Counted from the stretch's first letter, positions 34,901 through 45,694 are shown. The stretch: 64,000 nucleotides of DNA from Acinetobacter schindleri CIP 107287 (GCF_000368625.1 NZ_KB849575.1:613202-677201); one strand, 5' to 3'. Numbers and translations: made by a program. Notes: generated by a model from the sequence alone, not told the origin.

Positions 34901-35683
34901 ATGCTCGCATTAATTTCCCCTGCAAAGACCCTCGACTACGAATCATCGTTACCAACAGATCAGCATACGCAAGCAAGATTGCTGGAACATTCCCAGGAAT
35001 TGATAGAAGTTGCCAGCAAGTTATCAGCAACAGAAATTTCCAGTCTGATGTCAGTAAGTGAAAAAATTGCCAATCTTAATGTTGAGCGTTTCCGTGACTG
35101 GCAGCCAGAGTTTGATCTGTCAAATGCACGACAGGCGATTTTTGCCTTTAAGGGCGATGTTTATACAGGTCTGGATGCCTATAATCTAAAAGATCATGAT
35201 ATTAGCTATGCCCAGGAACATTTGCGTATGCTGTCCGGCTTATATGGTTTGTTACGTCCATTGGATCTGATGATGCCATATCGATTAGAGATGGGAACAA
35301 AACTTGCCAATTCTCGTGGTCATAACCTGTATGAATTCTGGGGACATACCATTACTGAGCTGATCAATTATGATCTCGCAGCGGCGAATTCAGAACTTTT
35401 GGTGAATATTGCTTCTGATGAATACTATAAATCTGTGAAGGAAAGTAAAATCCAGGCAGAAATCATCAAGCCTGTGTTTCTGGATCAGAAAAATGGCAAA
35501 TATAAAGTGATTAGCTTTTATGCCAAGAAAGCACGTGGCCTGATGGCACGCTTTATTATTGAAAACCAGATCGATCGCGTAGAGGGACTGAAAGGTTTTA
35601 ATACTGATGGGTACTACTTTGATTCAGAGAGTTCTCTTAAAGGTGAGCTGGTATTCAAGCGTGATGAACAACTCGCTGCTTAG
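34901..35683 (+). CDS. yaaA: Peroxide stress protein YaaA
   Basis: YaaA (DUF328) lowers intracellular unincorporated iron and protects DNA from Fenton damage during peroxide stress; it also binds DNA. The 260 residues match the family, with [16 protein letters not shown] at the N-terminus, [34 protein letters not shown] and the C-terminal FKRDEQ. In E. coli it is OxyR-controlled. ATG 34901 is the conserved start; the frame extends upstream to 34871 without support. Confidence 0.93.
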   Translation: MLALISPAKTLDYESSLPTDQHTQARLLEHSQELIEVASKLSATEISSLMSVSEKIANLNVERFRDWQPEFDLSNARQAIFAFKGDVYTGLDAYNLKDHDISYAQEHLRMLSGLYGLLRPLDLMMPYRLEMGTKLANSRGHNLYEFWGHTITELINYDLAAANSELLVNIASDEYYKSVKESKIQAEIIKPVFLDQKNGKYKVISFYAKKARGLMARFIIENQIDRVEGLKGFNTDGYYFDSESSLKGELVFKRDEQLAA

Positions 35684-35698
35684 GTAGTCTTATTTAAT

Positions 35699-35730
35699 AA
35701 AAAAAGATCATCTGTGGGTGATCTTTTTTT
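35699..35730 (+). terminator. yaaA terminator
   Basis: AAAAAAAGATCA-tctgtggg-TGATCTTTTTTT, immediately after yaaA. Confidence 0.88.
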
Positions 35731-36493
35731 ATATATGAATAATTAAGCATTAAAAAGGCGCATAAAATAAGTTTTTTCTTTTTACAGATAAGAATTCTGC
35801 TACAAAAAGAAGCATTAATTTTAAAGGATAAAATTTATTCTATTTCAAAGTAGAACGGCAAATATGGGAGAGTTAGCAGTTAAAATATACAAGTTTTAAT
35901 CGATGATTTTGACAATGGGTCAGAAAAATTGATTTAGAAAAATTTATAGATAAGGCTGTAAGAAACTCAATTTTCCCCATTCTTTATTTCAAAACAATTA
36001 AAGTTTATTTAAATTAAATATTCACTAGAAATAGATATTTATTTAAGATTTTCATAATTAATTTTAATTATAGGATTTTTTTATAAATCATTTTTGAATC
36101 CCTATAAAGGGAATTACCTCTCCTACAAGGAGGCTTGCGGAGCATGCTCCTCAGAGAGAGATTTTTTCTAATAAATCTCCTCACCCTGTTCGAAGTAATA
36201 TTTCTCATCCCAAAGGGAGAAAGGGCTTTTAATATCTATAAATATGAATAAAACAATCATTTTTTGATTTATGAAAGAAGTGTATTTTAATAAAAATATT
36301 TAAGCAGATTAATGCTTTGTATTAACAATAAAAGCATAATTTTTTTATTGCAGAATTACTGATATTGATAAAGCTAAACTGAGTCAATTAGGTTACAAAT
36401 TAATAATATTGATTACAATTTATATAGAATTTCACCTACTTTGTCACATGATTAGTTGATAATTTATTCATACAATCTTAAAAATGTAAAAGA
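35731..36493. other. AT-rich region with a possible broken ORF and palindromic block
   Basis: No intact gene is visible. Around 35864-36020, three short coding-like stretches in successive frames suggest a decayed small gene (weak). At 36110-36240 a GC-richer block of nested inverted repeats stands out from the surrounding AT-rich sequence. The rest has stop codons in every frame. Confidence 0.45.
36112..36215. repeat. Palindrome-rich intergenic block
   Basis: Nested inverted repeats lie within AT-rich DNA: CTCCTacaAGGAG, the perfect GGAGCATGCTCC (36139-36150), flanking CTCTC and GAGAG, then CTCATCCCAAAGGGAGAAAGGG. The style is that of a dispersed intergenic repeat, but copy number cannot be judged from one copy. 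Confidence 0.45.
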
Positions 36494-36667
36494 ATGCCTA
36501 TAATTATGAAAAGTTATGTAATTCCAGTTTGCGCTTTATTGGTCGGGGTACTGGGATACTATGTGTATAAGCAAAGTGAAAACAGGCGCCAGCAGGAAAT
36601 AAGCCGCATCATTACCGATGCCAAGATTTCTTTACAGGCAATTGAGGGTAAGCATATTCGTCATTAA
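36494..36667 (+). CDS. Small single-pass membrane protein, 57 aa
   Basis: A complete short ORF with a hydrophobic segment (YVIPVCALLVGVLGYYVY, residues 8-25) followed by a charged helix (KQSENRRQQEISRIITDAK). The layout predicts an N-in or N-out anchor with a soluble C-terminal helix of about 30 residues. Local base use is clearly less AT-rich than the flanks, and codons resemble those of neighbouring genes. Upstream there is only a weak AAAAGA; ATG 36506 is the alternative start (53 aa). No family is recognised. Confidence 0.6.
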   Translation: MPIIMKSYVIPVCALLVGVLGYYVYKQSENRRQQEISRIITDAKISLQAIEGKHIRH

Positions 36668-36864
36668 GACGATATCTACTTGAGTGAGCTATTAACTGCA
36701 TAAAATCAATGAACTTTTCAAATGACTGAACAGTTGAAAATTGAATAGAGAATTAAAGTTAAATTTTAGAAACAATAAAAAATCAATGTGTTATAATTCT
36801 GAAAACAAAATATTGGATCAGATTTGAGTTATTGTAACCAATTGATTCAATTCATTTATTAATG

Positions 36865-36892
36865 AGCTGCATAAGGTTATGCAGCTTTTTTG
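36865..36892 (+). terminator. Isolated terminator upstream of the purine permease gene
   Basis: AGCTGCAT-aaggtt-ATGCAGCTTTTTTG is a strong intrinsic terminator about 200 bases beyond the small ORF at 36494 with no gene directly before it. It may end the small-protein mRNA or a short RNA. Confidence 0.75.
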
Positions 36893-37071
36893 TTTAGTTT
36901 TTTTGTACTTAGTGCATAGTTACTGTTTTGCTGTGCTTTAAGATTACTTGACCCGTCGAATAGCGATGCTGGCATATTCGTTGCTAACTCATCCGCAAAA
37001 TCCTTTACCTAATAAGTATAGGGATTTTATGGAATGCTCAGGCATAAAGTTTACTCAATAGGGGCTAGGTC

Positions 37072-38394
37072 ATGACGACTCCTAATCCATCTTCCGAAAA
37101 CATGCTGGAACGTTTGTTCAAACTGAGTGAAAACAAAACCAGTTTCCGTACAGAAGTTCTTGCAGGTGTAACGACATTCTTAACGATGTGTTACATCATT
37201 ATTGTCAATCCAATGATTTTATCCGAAACAGGGATGGATCATGGGGCTGTCTTCGTTGCAACCTGTCTTGCAGCCGCAATTGGCTGTCTGGTGATGGGTC
37301 TTGTAGCAAACTATCCAATTGCGCTTGCACCTGGCATGGGCTTGAACGCTTTCTTTACCTATTCTGTATGTCTGGGAATGGGTGTGCCATGGCAAACTGC
37401 ATTGGGCGCCGTTTTTGTGTCAGGTCTGGTATTTATTGCCATCAGTATGTTCAAAATACGTGAGGCAATCGTCAATGCTATTCCAATGTCCTTAAAACTG
37501 GCGATTGGTGGTGGTATTGGTTTGTTCCTTGCGCTTATTGCGCTGAAAAATGCAGGAATTATTGTCGATAACCCAGCAACTTTAGTTGGTCTAGGCGACC
37601 TTAAACAGCCATCGGTATTGCTTGCATTGCTTGGTTTCTTAATGGTTGTTGTGATGCATCATTTTAAAGTTCGTGGTGCAATTATCATCAGTATTTTAGT
37701 ACTGACGGGCATTTCGGCTGCCATGGGCCTGAGCGAATTTAAAGGTGTGGTCGGTGCTGTACCTTCAATTGCGCCAACTTTTATGCAAATGGACTTTGAG
37801 GGTTTGTTTACTGCAAGCTTGATCGGTGTCATCTTCGTATTCTTCTTGGTCGATTTATTCGACTCAACAGGTACTCTTGTTGGTGTTTCTCACCGCGCAG
37901 GTTTATTAAAAGATGGTAAATTACCTCGCTTGAAAAAAGCACTATTTGCTGACTCATCTGCAATTGTGGCAGGTGCAGCATTAGGTACGTCTTCAACTAC
38001 ACCATATATTGAGTCTTCAGCAGGTGTAGCTGCAGGTGGTCGTACAGGCTTAACCGCAGTGATTGTCGGTTTCTTGTTTATTGCCTGCTTATTCTTGGCA
38101 CCTCTTGCTCAATCTGTACCAAGCTTTGCAACAGCACCAGCCCTTTTGTTTGTGGGTGTGTTGATGATTCAAGGCATCGTACATATTGATTGGGACGATA
38201 TCACAGAAGCTGTTCCAGCATTCTTGACTATCGTGTTCATGCCATTCACGTATTCAATTGCTGATGGTATCGCGATGGGTTTTATCAGCTATGCTTTGAT
38301 TAAATTACTCACAGGTAAGGCTTCAACTGTACCGTATATGGTGTGGATTGTTGCTGTGCTTTGGGCATTGAAATTCGCGCTATTCGGTGGCTGA
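37072..38394 (+). CDS. AzgA-type NCS2 purine permease
   Basis: A 440-residue inner-membrane transporter with about 12-14 TM helices from the AzgA subgroup (adenine, guanine, hypoxanthine) of the nucleobase-cation symporter-2 family. Diagnostic stretches are RTEVLAGVTTFLTMCYIIIV, ANYPIALAPGMGLNAFFTY and the substrate region LVDLFDSTGTLVGVSHRAGL followed by GTSSTTPYIESSAGVAAGGR. The gene 77 bases downstream encodes a probable adenine deaminase, which fits adenine uptake and salvage. Confidence 0.93.
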   Translation: MTTPNPSSENMLERLFKLSENKTSFRTEVLAGVTTFLTMCYIIIVNPMILSETGMDHGAVFVATCLAAAIGCLVMGLVANYPIALAPGMGLNAFFTYSVCLGMGVPWQTALGAVFVSGLVFIAISMFKIREAIVNAIPMSLKLAIGGGIGLFLALIALKNAGIIVDNPATLVGLGDLKQPSVLLALLGFLMVVVMHHFKVRGAIIISILVLTGISAAMGLSEFKGVVGAVPSIAPTFMQMDFEGLFTASLIGVIFVFFLVDLFDSTGTLVGVSHRAGLLKDGKLPRLKKALFADSSAIVAGAALGTSSTTPYIESSAGVAAGGRTGLTAVIVGFLFIACLFLAPLAQSVPSFATAPALLFVGVLMIQGIVHIDWDDITEAVPAFLTIVFMPFTYSIADGIAMGFISYALIKLLTGKASTVPYMVWIVAVLWALKFALFGG

Positions 38395-38410
38395 TTTTTG
38401 TCAAATTCAG

Positions 38411-38445
38411 AAAGGGTGTAAACTCAGTTTGCGCCCTTTTTTATT
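38411..38445 (+). terminator. Purine permease terminator
   Basis: AAAGGGTGTAAA and TTTGCGCCCTTT arms (one mismatch/GU), followed by T-rich sequence, lie between the permease and the deaminase. Some read-through is likely if the two are co-expressed. Confidence 0.7.
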
Positions 38446-38459
38446 TTTCTCAGGTTTAA

Positions 38460-39473
<1,014 letters not shown>

Positions 39474-39489
39474 GTAAACTATATATAAG

Positions 39490-39514
39490 AGGTGGAGTTC
39501 GCTCCGCCTTTTTT
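39490..39514 (+). terminator. Deaminase gene terminator
   Basis: AGGTGGAG-ttcg-CTCCGCCTTTTTT with a TTCG tetraloop. Confidence 0.9.
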
Positions 39515-39533
39515 CTGTTGAATGAGTAAATTC

Positions 39534-39881
39534 ATGAAAAAATATATTATCGCGATATCTATGGCTGTTTTGGCTTTCTGGACACATAGTCATGCCGATA
39601 TAAGTTTGACTCAAAAAGCTTTAAAGCCAGTGATTGTCTATCAATGTGGGCAAGAACTCAAAGACTCCAAAGTCTGGAAAGTTTCGACCTATCTGATGCA
39701 GGACACTAATAAAGCCAAACTGGAACACAATGTCTGTGATTGTGTGGGTGAACATGCTTTAAAAGATGTGCCGGCATCAACTTTGCTTAAAGCAACAGTA
39801 AATGAAGAAGCGAAAAACCAGTTGGCACGTCAAGCTGTAGCGAATAGTCTGAAAGGCTGTGTACAGGAATTAGTGAAATAG
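39534..39881 (+). CDS. Exported C-x-C protein, paralogue of the next gene
   Basis: The 115-residue protein has a Sec signal peptide (KKYIIAISMAVLAFWTHSHA, cut before Asp) and a mature domain with four Cys: YQCGQEL, NVCDCVGEH and KGCVQELV. It aligns with the next protein along the whole mature part, including VWK...LM and VC-x-CV-E. No named family is recognised. Disulfide bonding in the periplasm is likely. ATG 39522 adds four residues and is an alternative start. Confidence 0.8.
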   Translation: MKKYIIAISMAVLAFWTHSHADISLTQKALKPVIVYQCGQELKDSKVWKVSTYLMQDTNKAKLEHNVCDCVGEHALKDVPASTLLKATVNEEAKNQLARQAVANSLKGCVQELVK

Positions 39882-40004
39882 GTCAGGGTTTTCAATGGGC
39901 GTCGTTTAATTGCACAACTGACTCCATGGGCTGAAATAGTGATTTATTCACGCTTTAATTTTCGGCAAAATAGTGCATCTTTAATTCACAACATAGGATT
40001 TACA

Positions 40005-40388
40005 GTGAAAAAATTAGCAGCTGTACTTGCACCCATGGCTTTTGTTTTAACTGCTTGTGTTACCACTGATGGTACAACAGGTTCAACTGCTGCAACTACA
40101 GCGAACGGCTTGGCAATGGCTGCAGTCAAAGTAGGCGTGCAAGCAAAATGCGTCACTGAAATCAACAATAATACCTACTGGAAAACAGCATCTAAGTTGA
40201 TGACTGAAACTCAGCAGACTGAATTACAAAACGAAGTATGTTCATGTGTAGCTGAGAAAGCGACTACTAGCGTAACAGCAGCTGACCTGGTTATTGCTGC
40301 AATGGACAAAACTTCTCAAGCAACCTTGGTAACTAAAGTGGTAAGTAGCACATTGAATGCCTGTGTTGTAGAAACTTTGAAAAACTAA
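40005..40388 (+). CDS. C-x-C lipoprotein, paralogue of the preceding gene
   Basis: A 127-residue lipoprotein with signal ending FVLTAC (Cys about 17), then a Thr/Ala-rich linker and a domain with Cys in AKCVTEI, EVCSCVAEK and NACVVETLK. These are the same four cysteines and spacing as in the upstream gene, which lacks the lipobox. The start is GTG 40005, with AGGA at 39995-39998 spaced by 6; the longer frame from 39939 has no SD and would bury the signal. The two genes are a tandem duplication in which only one copy is lipidated. Confidence 0.83.
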   Translation: MKKLAAVLAPMAFVLTACVTTDGTTGSTAATTANGLAMAAVKVGVQAKCVTEINNNTYWKTASKLMTETQQTELQNEVCSCVAEKATTSVTAADLVIAAMDKTSQATLVTKVVSSTLNACVVETLKN

Positions 40389-40406
40389 GCAAGATTTGCT
40401 TAAATG

Positions 40407-40429
40407 AGCGGCCACTTTGGCCGCTTTTA
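40407..40429 (+). terminator. Terminator after the lipoprotein gene
   Basis: AGCGGCC-actt-tGGCCGCT followed by TTTAT, ahead of rnhB. Confidence 0.75.
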
Positions 40430-40459
40430 TATTTGGGCTGAATAATTGAAGGAAATATG

Positions 40460-41053
40460 ATGCGAATTGCAGGTGTAGATGAGGCAGGGCGTGGTCCATT
40501 GGTGGGTTCAGTGGTGGCGGCTGCAGTTATTCTTGATCCGAATAATCCGATTGAAGGCCTGAATGACTCGAAAAAACTCACTGAAAAGAAACGTGAGAAG
40601 TTATTTATTGAAATTCAGGAAAAAGCATTGGCTTGGGCAATTGCCGAAGCATCTGCAGCAGAAATTGATGAACATAATATTTTGCAGGCTTCATTGCTGG
40701 CGATGCGTCGTGCGATAGAAGCACTTGATATTCAACCAGATCATGTACTGGTTGATGGCAACAAGATTCCTCGAGGTTTGGCGATGAGTTGTGATGCTGT
40801 CATTGGTGGGGATGCACTGCATGCCGAGATTTCAGCAGCAAGTATTCTGGCTAAGGTAACTCGTGATCATCAGATGGTTGAAATGGATCATAAATTCCCA
40901 CACTTTGGTTTTGCCAAGCACAAAGGTTATCCAACCAAAGCACATTTTGAAGCAATTGCCTTGCATGGGGTAATTGAAGAGCATCGACGCAGTTTTGGTC
41001 CTGTGCGTAAAGCCATTGCAGCTATGCAGGAACAGAGTGAACTGGAGCTATAA
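40460..41053 (+). CDS. rnhB: Ribonuclease HII
   Basis: RNase HII cuts the RNA strand of RNA-DNA hybrids and single ribonucleotides embedded in DNA. The 197 residues are standard. Active-site acidic residues lie in [11 protein letters not shown] (Asp-Glu), VLVDGNK (Asp) and [16 protein letters not shown]; the [10 protein letters not shown] motif is intact. Two ATG codons stand in a row; AAGGA (40449-40453) is 6 bases from the second (40460), which I choose. Confidence 0.95.
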   Translation: MRIAGVDEAGRGPLVGSVVAAAVILDPNNPIEGLNDSKKLTEKKREKLFIEIQEKALAWAIAEASAAEIDEHNILQASLLAMRRAIEALDIQPDHVLVDGNKIPRGLAMSCDAVIGGDALHAEISAASILAKVTRDHQMVEMDHKFPHFGFAKHKGYPTKAHFEAIALHGVIEEHRRSFGPVRKAIAAMQEQSELEL

Positions 41054-41120
41054 GACATTTATAGAATATTTTATAAATACATAGAATGTCTAAGTGAAGT
41101 GCGGTAAAAGTGTAGAAAAA

Positions 41121-41154
41121 AATAAAAGCGGCCTAGAGCCGCTTTATTATTTTT
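41121..41154. terminator. Bidirectional terminator between rnhB and csrA
   Basis: AATAAAAGCGGC-ctaga-GCCGCTTTATT flanked by A- and T-rich runs, between convergent genes. Confidence 0.82.
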
Positions 41155-41162
41155 CGCAGAAA

Positions 41163-41417
41163 TTAACGATTAAAGTTATTCTGAGAAGAGGTATCATCTT
41201 CAAATGAAGGCTGATAGTCCTGGTCAATATGTTGAAGATGCTCATGCATTGCACGTTCATGCTGAATACGCTGGTAAATTTCTTCACGGTGGACAGAAAC
41301 TTCCTTTGGCGCATTCACCCCAATACGTACCTGGTTGCCCTTTACGCCAAGCACAGTCACGCTGACTTGGTCTCCAATCATCAAAGTTTCTCCGACACGG
41401 CGAGTCAGAATCAGCAT
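41163..41417 (-). CDS. csrA: Carbon storage regulator CsrA
   Basis: CsrA (RsmA) is a dimeric RNA-binding protein that blocks or stabilises mRNAs at GGA motifs, controlling carbon storage, motility and biofilm. The 84 residues include the canonical core [20 protein letters not shown]...[19 protein letters not shown], with the RNA-contacting R44-type region intact, plus a C-terminal tail of about 25 residues that is acidic and Asn/Gln-rich (family core 61). AAGGAG lies 6 bases before ATG 41417. It follows lysC and alaS in the same direction, the gene order also seen in pseudomonads. Confidence 0.95.
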   Translation of the reverse strand: MLILTRRVGETLMIGDQVSVTVLGVKGNQVRIGVNAPKEVSVHREEIYQRIQHERAMHEHLQHIDQDYQPSFEDDTSSQNNFNR

Positions 41418-41576
41418 GTTTATCTCCTTGCAAAACGCTAAACGTGCATTCAATTTAGAATGTATGTTGAAACACAACTTGAAATCACAAGAGAAAATCG
41501 AACAGATCACCACGCACCATCTTGGTTGGGATTATCATCTATTTAAATTTTCTATAAATCCTCGCCCTTAATATAA

Positions 41577-41616
41577 CAGAGCCACTATAAAAAAAACTAT
41601 AGTGGCTCTGATTTTT
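41577..41616. repeat. Long hairpin between lysC and csrA
   Basis: CAGAGCCACTATA and TATAGTGGCTCTG form a 13-bp perfect stem. The T-run is on the plus strand (ATTTTTTATG), yet no plus-strand gene ends here; on the minus strand it sits in the lysC-csrA gap and may attenuate read-through from lysC. Confidence 0.6.
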
Positions 41617-41670
41617 TATGAAGTTTTGCAAAATAATGTCAGACAACGACAATAAATTACAAATCAATCA

Positions 41671-42951
41671 TTAAGCACGTGCGCTTGATTCGCCAGACTC
41701 ACGGTCCAAGCCAAATGCAGTGTGAAGCGAACGTACCGCAAGTTCCAGGTAGTTTTCTTCAATGATCACTGAAATTTTAATTTCAGAAGTCGAGATCATC
41801 AGAATGTTAATGCCTTCGTCTGCAAGAGCAGTAAACATTTTGCTCGCTACACCTGCATGTGAACGCATACCTACACCCACGATTGACACTTTTACGATGT
41901 CATCACGAGTCGCTACTTCACGTGCACCAATCGCTTGCGCGGTTTCTTCAAGGATTTTTTTCGCTTTTGCAAGCTCGCCACGGTTGACTGTGAACGTGAA
42001 GTCGGTGGTGCCATCTTCTTCAACGTTTTGGATGATCATATCGACTTCGATATTGGCATCACCAATTGGTTTTAAAATTTTAGAGGCAATACCTGGTTCG
42101 TCTGGAACACCCAGAATAGTCAGTTTAGCTTCGTCACGGTTAAACGCGATACCAGAGATAATTGGCTGTTCCATGTTGTCTTCCAATTCAGTAGTGATAA
42201 GGGTTCCGACGTTGTTTTTGAAGTCTTCATCAAACGCGCCATCGTTGTCGTTGTCGAAGCTTGAAAGTACGCGTAATGGCACTTGGTATTTACCTGCAAA
42301 TTCAACTGAACGAATTTGAAGAACTTTAGAACCAAGGGATGCCATTTCCAGCATTTCTTCAAACGAAATACGGTCAACTTTTTTCGCTTTTGGTGCAACA
42401 CGCGGATCAGTTGTATAAACACCATCTACATCTGTGTAAATTTGGCATTCATCAGCTTTTAATGCAGCGGCAAGTGCAACACCAGAAGTATCTGAACCAC
42501 CACGACCTAGAGTCGTTGTGTTGCCATTGGCATCAAAGCCTTGGAAACCTGCCACCACAATGACACGGCCAGCATCTAGGTTTTCAGTCAAAACATCGGT
42601 ATCAATCGCTTCAATACGAGCCTTGGTGAAAGCGCTGTCGGTTTTAATCCCAACCTGGCGACCAGTCAAAGATTTAGCTTCAACACCGATCGAGTTCAAT
42701 GCCATTGCTAACATCGAAATCGTTACCTGTTCACCGGTAGAAACCATTTGGTCAAGTTCACGCGGGTCAGGGGTTTCGGTAATGGCTTTCGCTAAAGCAA
42801 GTAAGCGGTTGGTTTCACCACTCATCGCTGATACAACAACAACCACCTTGTGGCCGTGGTCATGCCAGCGCTTCACACGACGAGCAACATTTAAAATGCG
42901 CTCGGGAGTACCCATTGAGGTACCGCCATATTTTTGAACGATTAATGCCAT
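41671..42951 (-). CDS. lysC: Aspartate kinase
   Basis: The first step of the aspartate pathway (Lys, Thr, Met, diaminopimelate). The 426 residues fit the single-enzyme type found in pseudomonads. The kinase domain shows VQKYGGTSMGTPERI, VVVVSAMSGETNRLL, GRGGSDTSGVALAAAL and YTDVDGVYTTDPR; two C-terminal ACT domains have GVPDEPGIASKIL and MRSHAGVASKMFTALADEGINI, the Lys/Thr feedback region. ATG 42951 gives the conserved start; the frame runs 12 codons further upstream. It lies downstream of alaS and upstream of csrA. Confidence 0.96.
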   Translation of the reverse strand: MALIVQKYGGTSMGTPERILNVARRVKRWHDHGHKVVVVVSAMSGETNRLLALAKAITETPDPRELDQMVSTGEQVTISMLAMALNSIGVEAKSLTGRQVGIKTDSAFTKARIEAIDTDVLTENLDAGRVIVVAGFQGFDANGNTTTLGRGGSDTSGVALAAALKADECQIYTDVDGVYTTDPRVAPKAKKVDRISFEEMLEMASLGSKVLQIRSVEFAGKYQVPLRVLSSFDNDNDGAFDEDFKNNVGTLITTELEDNMEQPIISGIAFNRDEAKLTILGVPDEPGIASKILKPIGDANIEVDMIIQNVEEDGTTDFTFTVNRGELAKAKKILEETAQAIGAREVATRDDIVKVSIVGVGMRSHAGVASKMFTALADEGINILMISTSEIKISVIIEENYLELAVRSLHTAFGLDRESGESSARA

Positions 42952-43015
42952 AGTTGTTCCATTCAAACCATGACCCTGATGTTCCAATCAGGGTCAGTTA
43001 CACAAAATGAAGTTT

Positions 43016-45694
43016 TTATTTTGCTTCAAGCCAAGCTGCTAGATCAGCCATCACTGTTGCAAACTTCTCGTTAAGTGGCGCGCCACCTTGTGCCAAGTCA
43101 GGTTTACCACCACCTTTACCACCAAGCTCAGTTGCCAAGTGTTTGATGATGTCACCCGCTTTAATAGAAGCAGTAAAGTCTTTCGCCACAGATGCGATCA
43201 AGCTCACCTTGTCACCCTCTACACCTGCAAGAACAATCACTGCATTTTCTAATTTAGATTTCACACCATCATGCAAGTTGCGAAGTGCTTTTGCATCCAT
43301 GCCTTGAACGGTTGTGATCAGTGTTTGACGACCTGCAATCGTTTGAACTTGGCTTAACAGTTCACCCGCTTGTAGGCTTGCCAATTTTTGATTCAGTTGT
43401 TCGATTTGTTTTTGCAAGCTTGATGCTGTGTCAACAATCGCTTCAACTTTCTCTAAAGTTTGGTCTTTTTGTGCTTTCAATAAGCCATTAATCGTGTTGA
43501 TGTCACGATCCGCTTTTTGAGCAACTTCAATGGCTTTAGTGCCTGTCACAGCTTCAATACGGCGCACACCTGCTGCAACACCACCTTCAGAGGTGATCTT
43601 GAACAGGCCGATGTCACCTGTACGTTTTACGTGAATACCACCACACAGTTCGATTGAGAAGTTTTTCTCTTCAATCACTGAACCCATAGACAGTACGCGA
43701 ACTTCGTCACCGTATTTCTCACCAAACAACATCATCGCACCTTTTGCTTTCGCAGATTCGATATCAAGCAGTTCAGTGGTTACAGGGGTGTTGGCAATCA
43801 CTTCAGCATTTACAAGACGTTCAATTTCTTGAAGTTGTTCAAATGTCACAGGTTGGTCGTTGGCAAAGTCGAAACGTAATACGTCAGACGCAACCAATGA
43901 GCCTTTTTGCTGTACGTGTGAACCTAAAATTTGACGAAGTGCAGCATGTAGAAGATGCGTTGCAGAGTGGTTACGAGCTGTTGCTGCGCGAATGTCTGCT
44001 TTTACTGTTGCTTCTACATTTTGAGTAACTTTTAAGTTACCCATGGTCACAATACCTTGGTGAACGAACGCACCACCAGATTTTTTCGTATCTTGAACTT
44101 CGAAAATACCGGTATCGTTTTTGAAAATACCTGTATCACCGATTTGACCGCCGCTTTCTGCATAGAAAGGTGTTTGGTTGAGAACGATCAGTGCTTCATC
44201 ACCTTCAACCACTTCATCGACTTGCTCGCCATCTTTATAGATTGCGATGATTTGACCTTTACCCGCAGTTGCATCGTAGCCGTCAAATTGAGTTTCACCT
44301 TCAACTTTCACAACAGAGTTGTAGTCGATCGCGAATTTACCGGCATCACGTGCACGTTGACGCTGAGCAGCCATTTCAGTTTCAAAGCCTGCTTCGTCGA
44401 TTGTTAAATCACGTTCACGTGCGATGTCCGCTGTAAGGTCAGTTGGGAAGCCATAGGTATCATAAAGTTTGAATACAACTTCACCTGGAATCACAGAACC
44501 TTTCAGTTGAGCTAATTCACCTTCAAGCAATTTCAAACCTTGCTCAAGTGTTTTTGCAAATTGCTCTTCTTCTTTCAGAAGTTGCGCTTCGATACGAGCT
44601 TGTTGTGCTTCAAGTTCAGGATACGCAGCACCCATCACTTCAATCAAAGGCTTCAACATTTTGTGGAAGAATGAACCTGTTGCACCCAATTTGTTACCGT
44701 GACGAACTGCACGGCGGATGATACGACGTAGGACATAACCACGACCTTCATTTGATGGATTTACGCCATCAGCAATGAGGAATGAACATGAACGTGCATG
44801 GTCAGCAACCACTTTAAGTGATGCAGGGTATTCAACTGGCTTGCCTTCAGCTTGTGCTTTCGCTTCAAGTTCAGCCGTATCTAAACCAATGATTTCAGCA
44901 GCTGCTTTTAACAAGTGCTGGAATAGGTCGATTTCGTAGTTTGAGTTCACATGTTGTAGAACTGCAGAAATACGCTCTAAGCCCATGCCTGTATCTACAG
45001 AAGGCGCTGGAAGAGGGTGGAGTACGCCATCTGCAGTACGGTTGAACTGCATGAATACGTTGTTCCAGATCTCGATGAAACGGTCGCCATCTTCTTCAGG
45101 TGTGCCCGGTAAACCACCCCAAATGTGATCGCCATGGTCATAGAAAATTTCAGAACATGGACCACAAGGACCTGTATCGCCCATTGCCCAGAAGTTATCT
45201 GATGCGTATTGACCGCCTTTGTTATCACCAATACGGATAATGCGAGATGCATCCAGACCGATTTCTTTGTTCCAGATGTCAAAAGCTTCGTCATCGGTGT
45301 GGTAAACCGTGGCATAAAGTTTATCTTTAGGAAGACCTAACCATTGCTCAGAAGTTAAGAAATCCCAAGCAAATTTAATCGCATCACGTTTAAAGTAGTC
45401 ACCAAACGAGAAGTTACCCAACATTTCAAAGAATGTGTGGTGACGCGCTGTGTAGCCAACGTTATCTAAGTCGTTGTGCTTACCGCCTGCACGTACGCAT
45501 TTTTGTGAAGATGTTGCACGGACATAATCGCGTTTTTCTAGACCTAAGAAGCAGTCTTTAAACTGGTTCATACCAGCATTGGTAAACAATAATGTTGGGT
45601 CGTTGGCAGGAACCAGAGAACTCGACGCGACACGTGTATGCCCTTGCGATTCAAAGTAGCTTAAAAAAGCTTCGCGAATTTCAGCTGATGTCAT
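43016..45694 (-). CDS. alaS: Alanyl-tRNA synthetase
   Basis: The enzyme charges tRNA-Ala and edits mischarged Ser/Gly. The 892 residues (E. coli 876) comprise the class II catalytic domain ([34 protein letters not shown]), the editing domain with [13 protein letters not shown] and the [13 protein letters not shown] zinc-site motif, and the C-terminal C-Ala domain with [14 protein letters not shown]. The start is uncertain: ATG 45694 fits a short family N-terminus, but GGAG at 45720-45723 would suit GTG 45709 or TTG 45715. Confidence 0.96.
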   Translation of the reverse strand: MTSAEIREAFLSYFESQGHTRVASSSLVPANDPTLLFTNAGMNQFKDCFLGLEKRDYVRATSSQKCVRAGGKHNDLDNVGYTARHHTFFEMLGNFSFGDYFKRDAIKFAWDFLTSEQWLGLPKDKLYATVYHTDDEAFDIWNKEIGLDASRIIRIGDNKGGQYASDNFWAMGDTGPCGPCSEIFYDHGDHIWGGLPGTPEEDGDRFIEIWNNVFMQFNRTADGVLHPLPAPSVDTGMGLERISAVLQHVNSNYEIDLFQHLLKAAAEIIGLDTAELEAKAQAEGKPVEYPASLKVVADHARSCSFLIADGVNPSNEGRGYVLRRIIRRAVRHGNKLGATGSFFHKMLKPLIEVMGAAYPELEAQQARIEAQLLKEEEQFAKTLEQGLKLLEGELAQLKGSVIPGEVVFKLYDTYGFPTDLTADIARERDLTIDEAGFETEMAAQRQRARDAGKFAIDYNSVVKVEGETQFDGYDATAGKGQIIAIYKDGEQVDEVVEGDEALIVLNQTPFYAESGGQIGDTGIFKNDTGIFEVQDTKKSGGAFVHQGIVTMGNLKVTQNVEATVKADIRAATARNHSATHLLHAALRQILGSHVQQKGSLVASDVLRFDFANDQPVTFEQLQEIERLVNAEVIANTPVTTELLDIESAKAKGAMMLFGEKYGDEVRVLSMGSVIEEKNFSIELCGGIHVKRTGDIGLFKITSEGGVAAGVRRIEAVTGTKAIEVAQKADRDINTINGLLKAQKDQTLEKVEAIVDTASSLQKQIEQLNQKLASLQAGELLSQVQTIAGRQTLITTVQGMDAKALRNLHDGVKSKLENAVIVLAGVEGDKVSLIASVAKDFTASIKAGDIIKHLATELGGKGGGKPDLAQGGAPLNEKFATVMADLAAWLEAK

